Of a DNA stretch of 9,937 nt, positions 5,750 to 9,937 are shown piece by piece. A program made the translations under genes and the position numbers. Position 1 is the first letter of the stretch; the number at the start of each line of letters is the position of its first letter. The notes under the pieces are model-generated. The model made no database searches. It saw only the letters and a list, made by a program, of their open reading frames with translations, and was not told the DNA's origin. Origin of the DNA: Kineosporiaceae bacterium (GTDB lineage: Bacteria; Actinomycetota; Actinomycetes; Actinomycetales; Angustibacteraceae); assembly GCA_027345905.1 (NCBI GenBank), contig DAIETC010000230.1, positions 1 to 9,937 on the forward strand. Direction: 5' to 3'.

Positions 5750-7243
5750 TTACAGCCCGAGCGCCCGATAACGACCCAGGCGGGCGCTGCGCCGCTCGGC
5801 CGGGTCCAGCTGCAGCAGGCCCACCAGCTCGTGCTGCAGGACCTGCCCGAGCCGCGCGCAGAAGGCCTCGGGCTCGTCCGCGGCGTCCGGGCGCTCGGCC
5901 ACGATCCGGTCGACGATGCCGTCGGCCAGCAGGTCCAGCGAGCGCACCCCCTGCTCGTCGGCCATCTGGGCCGCATGGTCCAGGTCGCGGTGGACGATGG
6001 CGCTGGCCCCCTCGGGCGGCAGTGGCGACAGCCATGCGTGCTGGGCGGCAATGACCCGGTCGGCGGGCATGAGCGCCAGCGCCCCCCCGCCGCTGCCCTG
6101 ACCCAGGAGCACCGACAGGGTCGGGGCCGCCAGGGTGACCAGCTCGGCCAGGCAACGCGCGATCTCGCCGGCCAGGCCGCCCTGCTCGGCCGCCTGCGAC
6201 AGGGCCGCCCCCGGGGTGTCGATGACCGTCACCAGGGGAAGGCGCAGCTCACGGGCCAGGTGCATGCCGCGGCGCGCCTCACGCAGCGCCGCCGGACCCA
6301 GCGGTGCGCTCACGCTCTGCCCGCGCCGGTCCTGGCCGAGCACCACGCATGGGGCGCCGCCGAAGCGGGCCAGCGCCAGCAGCAGGCCGGGGTCGAGCTC
6401 GCCTTGGGCGGTGCCGCTGAGCGGGACGACGTCACTGGCCGCAACGCGCAGCAATCGGCGCACACCGGGGCGCTCGACCCGGCGCGAGCGGATGATCGAG
6501 TCCCACGCGGGCACGTCGGCGAGCGGCTCGCGGGGCAGCTCGGGGACCGCTGGGAGCCCCTCGCGGGGTGCGAGCAGCACGTTCAGCGCCCGGTTGGCGA
6601 TGGCGGCCAGGTCCGCAGCGGGCACGACGGCGTCGATCAGCCCGTGCGCGAACAGGTTCTCGGCCACCTGGACGCCGGGGGGGAACCGCTCGCCGTACAT
6701 CGCCTCGTAGACCCGAGGGCCGAGGAACCCGATGAGCGCCCCCGGCTCGGCCACGGTCACGTGGCCGAGCGAGCCCCACGAGGCGAGCACCCCACCGGTC
6801 GTCGGGTGGCGCAGGTAGACCAGGTAGGGCAGCCCGGCGGCCTTGTGCTCGGCGATCGCTGCCGAGATCTTCACCATCTGCAAGAACGCGACCGTGCCCT
6901 CCTGCATGCGGGTGCCCCCGGAGGCCGGGGCCGCGAGCAGCGGCAGGCCCTGCGCGCTGGCTCGCTCGACGCAGCGCACCAGCCGCTCGGCGGCGGCCAC
7001 GCCGATCGAACCGGCCAAGAAGTCGAACTCGCAGGCCAGCACCGCCACCCGGCGTCCGTGCAGCAGCCCCTCGCCGGTGACGACCGCCTCGTCCAGGCCG
7101 GTGCGCTCGCGAGCCTGCGCGAGCTCGCGGGCGTACGCCGATCCGGGGCTGGCCCGGTCGTCGCGCACCGGGGTGTCCCATGAGCGGAAGCTGGCGTCGT
7201 CCAGCACCAGGTCGAGCAGCTGGTGAGCGTTCAGCCGGCTCAC
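5750..7243 (-). CDS. Fused beta-alpha carboxyltransferase (AccD-AccA-like)
   Basis: A 497-residue protein with two crotonase-fold halves. Residues about 1-250 match AccD: PASGGTRMQEGTVAFLQM (106-123), HPTTGGVLASWGSLGHV (146-162), EPGALIGFLGPRVYE (166-180). Residues about 270-470 match AccA: VIDTPGAAL (340-348), GQGSGGGALAL (381-391), PPEGASAIVHRD (409-420). The four-cysteine zinc ribbon that precedes E. coli AccD is absent. In acetyl-CoA carboxylase these halves move CO2 from carboxybiotin to acetyl-CoA. No biotin carboxylase or biotin carrier gene is in the window, so partners lie elsewhere, or the protein works on malonyl-CoA in the decarboxylating direction as MdcDE do (inference). The GTG start at 7243 overlaps the upstream CoA-transferase stop in GTGA, so the two are translationally coupled. 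MdcD-type identity looks less likely from the motifs. Confidence 0.88.
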   Translation of the reverse strand: MSRLNAHQLLDLVLDDASFRSWDTPVRDDRASPGSAYARELAQARERTGLDEAVVTGEGLLHGRRVAVLACEFDFLAGSIGVAAAERLVRCVERASAQGLPLLAAPASGGTRMQEGTVAFLQMVKISAAIAEHKAAGLPYLVYLRHPTTGGVLASWGSLGHVTVAEPGALIGFLGPRVYEAMYGERFPPGVQVAENLFAHGLIDAVVPAADLAAIANRALNVLLAPREGLPAVPELPREPLADVPAWDSIIRSRRVERPGVRRLLRVAASDVVPLSGTAQGELDPGLLLALARFGGAPCVVLGQDRRGQSVSAPLGPAALREARRGMHLARELRLPLVTVIDTPGAALSQAAEQGGLAGEIARCLAELVTLAAPTLSVLLGQGSGGGALALMPADRVIAAQHAWLSPLPPEGASAIVHRDLDHAAQMADEQGVRSLDLLADGIVDRIVAERPDAADEPEAFCARLGQVLQHELVGLLQLDPAERRSARLGRYRALGL

Positions 7244-8502
7244 GCCTCGTCCCCGGCGAGCCAGGCGCGCACAGCGGCGCCGTGCTGGTCGAGAACTGGT
7301 GGCGCGAGGTGCTGGCTGCGCGTGGTCTCGGCACCGTCGGCAGCGAAGAACCGCAGTGGCGGCCCGGGCAGCGCCAGCGGCCCGAGGCTCGCGTGCTGCA
7401 CGTCGACCAGCAGCCCCTGGCTGCGGGTCTGGTCCCATCCGTACACCTCGTCCAGGGTGCGGACCTTGCCGGCGGGGATCCCGAGCTCGTCCAGCAGGGC
7501 CAGCAGCGGCTCGCCGTCGTGCTCTGCGAAGGCCTGCTCGACGACCTGGATCACCTGCGCGCGGTTCGCGACGCGTTCGGCGTTGGTCGCCAGGCCCTCG
7601 GCTTCGGGGTCGAGGCCGAACGCCGCGCACAGCCGGTGCCACAGCCCTTCGCTGCCGACCGCGATCTGCACCGCGCCGTCGTGGCAGGCGAACAGCCCGT
7701 ACGGGCAGATGGAGGGGTGGTGGTTGCCGGCCGCGCGGGCGACCTCACCGGCCACCGTCCACCTGGTGCCCTGGTATGCATGCACGCCCACGACCCCCGC
7801 GAGCAGTGAGGTCCGCACCACCTGCCCGACGCCGGTGTGCTGGCGTTCCAGCAGGGCGGCGAGCACGCCGTACGCCCCGTACATGCCGGCGAGCAGGTCG
7901 GCGATCGGCACGCCCACCCGCTGCGCGTCGTCCGGGCCGGACCCGGTCAGTGACATCATTCCGGCCTCGCCCTGCGCGATCTGGTCGTAGCCGGCTCGCC
8001 CGCCCTGCGGGCCGTCGTGGCCGAACCCGCTGATCGACAGCACCACCAACCGCGGGTTGAGCTCGAACAGCCGCGCGGTGCTGAACCCGAGCCGGTCCAG
8101 GACGCCGGGGCGGAAGTTCTCCAACAGCACGTCGGCCCGGCCCACCAGCTGCGTCAGGACCATGCGGCCCTGCTCGCTCTTCAGGTCCAGCGCGATGGAC
8201 TCCTTGTTGCGGTTGCAGGACAGGAAGTACGTGGACTCCCGGCCGGTCCCATCGGGGCCGCCGGCCTGGTCGCAGGCCTCGTCCGGGCGGACGAACGGAG
8301 GTCCCCAGCCGCGGGTGTCGTCGCCCGTGCCCGGGGTCTCGACCTTGATCACCCGAGCCCCGAGGTCGCCGAGCATCATCGCCGCGTGCGGGCCGGCCAG
8401 CGCGCGAGTGAGGTCGACGACGACCGTCCCGCTCAGCGGCCCGGCGTGCGCTCCGGTCGTGGTGGTCGTCGGCGCTGTGCTGCTCGAGTGGGTCGCGCTC
8501 AT
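7240..8502 (-). CDS. CaiB/BaiF family (class III) CoA-transferase
   Basis: A 420-residue enzyme that moves CoA between carboxylic acids. After a disordered Thr-rich N-terminus (1-22) come the family signatures LSGTVVVDLTRALAGPHAAM (23-42), GDLGARVIKVE (45-55), NRNKESIALDLKS (97-109), NFRPGVLDRLGF (129-140), GYDQIAQGEAGMMSLTG (171-187) and PIADLLAGMYGAYGVLAALL (199-218). D202 fits the catalytic aspartate that forms the acyl anhydride. The substrate cannot be read from the sequence; formyl-, succinyl- and malonyl-CoA donors occur in the family. It is the first gene of the minus-strand block and overlaps the carboxyltransferase by four bases, so malonate or a related acid is an attractive acceptor (inference). 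The ATG at 8502 has no spaced Shine-Dalgarno but has TACGCT six bases upstream. Confidence 0.93.
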   Translation of the reverse strand: MSATHSSSTAPTTTTTGAHAGPLSGTVVVDLTRALAGPHAAMMLGDLGARVIKVETPGTGDDTRGWGPPFVRPDEACDQAGGPDGTGRESTYFLSCNRNKESIALDLKSEQGRMVLTQLVGRADVLLENFRPGVLDRLGFSTARLFELNPRLVVLSISGFGHDGPQGGRAGYDQIAQGEAGMMSLTGSGPDDAQRVGVPIADLLAGMYGAYGVLAALLERQHTGVGQVVRTSLLAGVVGVHAYQGTRWTVAGEVARAAGNHHPSICPYGLFACHDGAVQIAVGSEGLWHRLCAAFGLDPEAEGLATNAERVANRAQVIQVVEQAFAEHDGEPLLALLDELGIPAGKVRTLDEVYGWDQTRSQGLLVDVQHASLGPLALPGPPLRFFAADGAETTRSQHLAPPVLDQHGAAVRAWLAGDEA

Positions 8503-8508
8503 CCTTCG

Positions 8509-8514
8509 AGCGTA
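8509..8514 (-). promoter_or_regulatory. Candidate -10 box for a leaderless CoA-transferase operon transcript
   Basis: TACGCT on the minus strand fits TANNNT and ends six bases before the ATG at 8502, the spacing expected when transcription starts at the start codon. GAAGG directly touches the ATG, too close to act as a Shine-Dalgarno. No convincing -35 was found. Confidence 0.45.
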
Positions 8515-8562
8515 GGGGGGCGCGTCGCCCGCCCGCTCCGGCGAGAGTCGACGACCCGCCCC

Positions 8563-8613
8563 GGCCGGCGTGGTCGCATCGCTCTGGCCGGCGTGGTCGC
8601 ATCGCTCTGGCCG
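8563..8613. repeat. Perfect 23-bp tandem duplication in the divergent promoter region
   Basis: A 23-bp unit at 8563-8585, containing GTGGTCGCATCGCTCT, is repeated without change at 8586-8608 and followed by five more matching bases. It lies in the 140-bp gap between the divergent CoA-transferase and hydrolase genes, about 50 bp upstream of the putative CoA-transferase -10 box. Two regulator sites side by side would be placed to control both directions. No regulator gene is in the window. Simple slippage is the alternative. Confidence 0.9.
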
Positions 8614-8642
8614 CCCGCGCCGCTTCGGACGACGATGGCCCC

Positions 8643-9656
8643 GTGGAAGCCGACGCGCCGTACCCCGACGTGCAGTACCCCGACGCGCAGTACCCCGACA
8701 CGCCGTACGCCGACGTGCAGTACGCGCAGGTGGGCACGATCCGCCTGGCGTACGAGTCGTTCGGCCGGGTGGGCGATCCGACCGTGCTGCTCGTGATGGG
8801 GCAGGGCAGCCAGCTGCTCGGCTGGCCCGAGCCGCTGTGCCGAGCCCTGGTGGCGCAAGGGTTGCGCGTCGTGCGCTTCGACCACCGGGACTGCGGGCTC
8901 TCGACCCACCTGCCCAGCCGCCGGTTCGCCCTGCGCCACCTCTCGCCGTACACGCTGGACGACCTTGCAGCCGACGCGCTGGCGCTGGTCGACCAGCTCG
9001 GGCTGCACGACGTGCATGTGGTGGGCATGTCGATGGGCGCGATGCTCGCGCAGCTGCTCGCGATCGGTGCTCCCAACCGGGTCCTGAGCCTGACCTGCAT
9101 CGCCTCCAGCACTGGCTCCCGCCGGGTCGGGCGCCCACGCCTGCTGCTGCTACGCCGGATCCCATTGCGGCGCAAGGCTTTGCACCGGGACGCGGCAGGT
9201 AGCCTGTTCGCGCGCATCCTGCAGGCGATCGGCAGCCCTGCGTACCCGGTGGACGAGCGCCTCCTGCACGAGCTGGGGGCACGGTGCTACGACCGGGGGT
9301 ACGACCCGGCCGGCAGCCGGCGGCACCTGTTCGCGGTGCTCCGCGCCCACGACCGGACGTCGGCGCTGCGGCAGCTGCGCGTGCCCACGCTCGTGGTGCA
9401 CGGCACCGCAGACCCGCTGGTGTCGCCCTCGGGCGGGCAGGCCCTGGCGGCGGCGATCCCCGGCGCACGGCTGGTCACGGTCCCCGGCATGGGCCACGAC
9501 CTGCCCCCGCAGCTGTGGCCGCTGCTCGTCGCCGAGATCTGCGCCGTCGTCGCGCGCGGCGAGCGTGGACGGGTACCTGACCCAACTGCTCTGGGCGCCC
9601 AGCCCACCTACCGCGAGCCCAGGGGTCGGGAGCCCGTCTGCCGCGAGCCCACGTGA
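8643..9656 (+). CDS. Alpha/beta hydrolase, RdmC/esterase-like
   Basis: A 337-residue serine hydrolase, probably cytosolic, of the esterase/lactonase type. The triad is visible: nucleophile S130 in GMSMGAM, D257 in HGTADPLVSP, H285 in GMGHDLPP. The FDHRDCGLSTHL segment (79-90) and DLAADALALVDQLGL (107-121) are typical of the RdmC-like branch of methylesterases and lactonases. The substrate is unknown. A proline/tyrosine/aspartate-rich N-terminus built of 15-bp repeats (residues 7-27) precedes the domain. The C-terminal 25 residues form another low-complexity tail containing REP motifs. The GTG at 8643 is chosen because the repeat keeps the reading frame, but it lacks a clear ribosome-binding site; GTG at V30 is an alternative start. 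It is divergent from the CoA-transferase block, so a shared pathway is possible but unproven. Confidence 0.87.
   Translation: MEADAPYPDVQYPDAQYPDTPYADVQYAQVGTIRLAYESFGRVGDPTVLLVMGQGSQLLGWPEPLCRALVAQGLRVVRFDHRDCGLSTHLPSRRFALRHLSPYTLDDLAADALALVDQLGLHDVHVVGMSMGAMLAQLLAIGAPNRVLSLTCIASSTGSRRVGRPRLLLLRRIPLRRKALHRDAAGSLFARILQAIGSPAYPVDERLLHELGARCYDRGYDPAGSRRHLFAVLRAHDRTSALRQLRVPTLVVHGTADPLVSPSGGQALAAAIPGARLVTVPGMGHDLPPQLWPLLVAEICAVVARGERGRVPDPTALGAQPTYREPRGREPVCREPT
8661..8720 (+). repeat. 15-bp tandem repeat encoding YPDxQ-like pentapeptides
   Basis: TAC codons recur every 15 bases at 8661, 8676, 8691, 8706 and 8721, and the units encode YPDVQ, YPDAQ, YPDTP and YADVQ, then YAQVG. The period is a multiple of three and keeps the frame, which supports translation of this stretch. 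The units are diverged, so the array is older than the 23-bp duplication just upstream. Confidence 0.88.
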
Positions 9657-9722
9657 GTGCAGCCGTGGGTGCAGCCAAACCGTCGCGATCACGTCACCCT
9701 GGCTGCACCCATGGCTGCGCCC
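9657..9722 (+). repeat. Intergenic stem-loop element, copy B
   Basis: This copy starts at the base after the hydrolase stop. Arms 9657-9676 and 9701-9720 pair at all 20 positions in plus-strand RNA (18 Watson-Crick, 2 G-U) around a 24-base loop (9677-9700) containing AAACCGTCGCGATCACG. Each arm holds two 12-bp units. Because the wobble pairs would be A-C on the other strand, the structure is best formed in the hydrolase transcript. It lies between convergent genes, like copy A. Transcription termination or 3'-end protection is a reasonable role. Confidence 0.87.
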
Positions 9723-9730
9723 ACAAGCTG

Positions 9731-9794
9731 GCCAGCCGGCGGGGAGCGCAGGCTCAGAGCCAGTCGGCGGGGAGCGCAGGCTCAGAGCCAGTCG
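9731..9794. repeat. 28-bp tandem duplication across a gene's stop codon
   Basis: A 28-bp unit at 9731-9758 is repeated at 9759-9786 with one change, and the first 8 bases of a third unit follow at 9787-9794. The minus-strand gene ends inside it (stop at 9784-9782), so its last codons and stop are duplicated just downstream. The protein is unaffected because the first stop is the one used. Confidence 0.92.
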
Positions 9795-9937
9795 AGCGCC
9801 GCGCTGGTCGGCCCACCGGACAGTCGCGCGTAGCCGGGCCCGCGGTCGAAGAACGGCTGCGCGGACGGACGCGCGGCGCGCCGCGCCCGGCGCAGCTCGG
9901 CGGTGGCCGCCTCGTCGAGCACCGGCGCGTCCTGCGA
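9782..9937 (-). CDS. C-terminal fragment, possibly hydantoinase B/oxoprolinase (HyuB) family
   Basis: Only the last 51 residues are in the window; the frame is open to the right edge. The visible part has LDEAATAELRRARRAAR, then PFFDRGPGYARLSGG, and ends in ALDWL. An acidic DEAAT helix followed by FF-D-RGPGY and a short tail resembles the C-terminus of HyuB-type subunits of ATP-dependent hydantoinases and oxoprolinases, judged from memory. Such enzymes open cyclic amides, which would fit a barbiturase neighbour, but the fragment is too short to be sure. It is convergent with the hydrolase and is not in the same transcript as the caiB block. Confidence 0.5.
   Translation of the reverse strand, partial: SQDAPVLDEAATAELRRARRAARPSAQPFFDRGPGYARLSGGPTSAALDWL

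Noticed and set aside
5621..7183. A 520-codon plus-strand open frame
   Set aside because: Antisense shadow of the AccD-AccA fusion; no recognisable motif.
8635..8796. ATG at 8635 as start of the hydrolase
   Set aside because: It is in a different frame from the hydrolase and gives a repeat-driven PTRRTPT peptide.
9657..9692. Minus-strand reading frames beginning MIATVWLH at both element copies
   Set aside because: The shared peptide follows from the shared DNA repeat. The two frames then diverge and run antisense to real genes without a ribosome-binding site.
3381..9722. Composite transposon or integrative element
   Set aside because: No transposase, integrase, tRNA attachment site or terminal target duplication is visible; only the two direct repeats support mobility.

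Overview
The window is high-GC DNA (most third codon positions are G or C, and GTG starts are common) from an actinobacterium (Actinomycetota). The left third supports this. It holds an rpmB of the four-cysteine type and a DAK2/FakA-like gene divergent from it. These are followed by thiL, a small Lrp/AsnC ligand-domain gene and a DUF3515 gene, a neighbourhood widespread in Actinomycetota. The sequence alone does not fix the genus.

Layout. Positions 1-917 (-) hold a DAK2 domain protein cut by the window edge. Positions 1138-1323 (+) hold rpmB. Positions 1453-2475 (-) hold thiL. Positions 2504-3207 (+) hold the RAM-only Lrp protein and an overlapping DUF3515 membrane-anchored protein. Positions 3484-8502 are a four-gene minus-strand block, read in the order CaiB/BaiF CoA-transferase, fused AccD-AccA-like carboxyltransferase, carbamate kinase, barbiturase-type ring-opening amidohydrolase. 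Positions 8643-9656 (+) hold an alpha/beta hydrolase divergent from that block. Positions 9782-9937 (-) hold only the C-terminus of a gene that resembles hydantoinase B/oxoprolinase.

How the genes may work together. The left third is housekeeping: ribosome, thiamine diphosphate synthesis and probably fatty-acid phosphorylation. The central block looks catabolic. Barbiturase opens barbiturate, the oxidation product of uracil, to ureidomalonate. A carbamate kinase beside it suggests that carbamoyl phosphate is formed and cashed in for ATP. A CoA-transferase and an orphan carboxyltransferase could activate the malonate skeleton and convert malonyl-CoA to acetyl-CoA. This route is inference; each enzyme family call on its own is much firmer.

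Non-coding highlights. A 66-bp element occurs twice in the same orientation (3381-3446 and 9657-9722), about 57/66 identical. Each copy sits between convergent genes, and together they bracket the catabolic block. Each copy folds into a roughly 20-bp stem with a 24-nt loop whose sequence is more conserved than the stem. A different large hairpin lies between convergent rpmB and thiL. The divergent caiB/hydrolase promoter region carries a perfect 23-bp tandem duplication. Two genes of the catabolic block have a TANNNT box exactly six bases before the start codon, which suggests leaderless transcripts. Short tandem duplications with periods of 12 to 28 bp recur through the window, inside genes and between them. 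No tRNA, rRNA, transposase, integrase or CRISPR array was seen.
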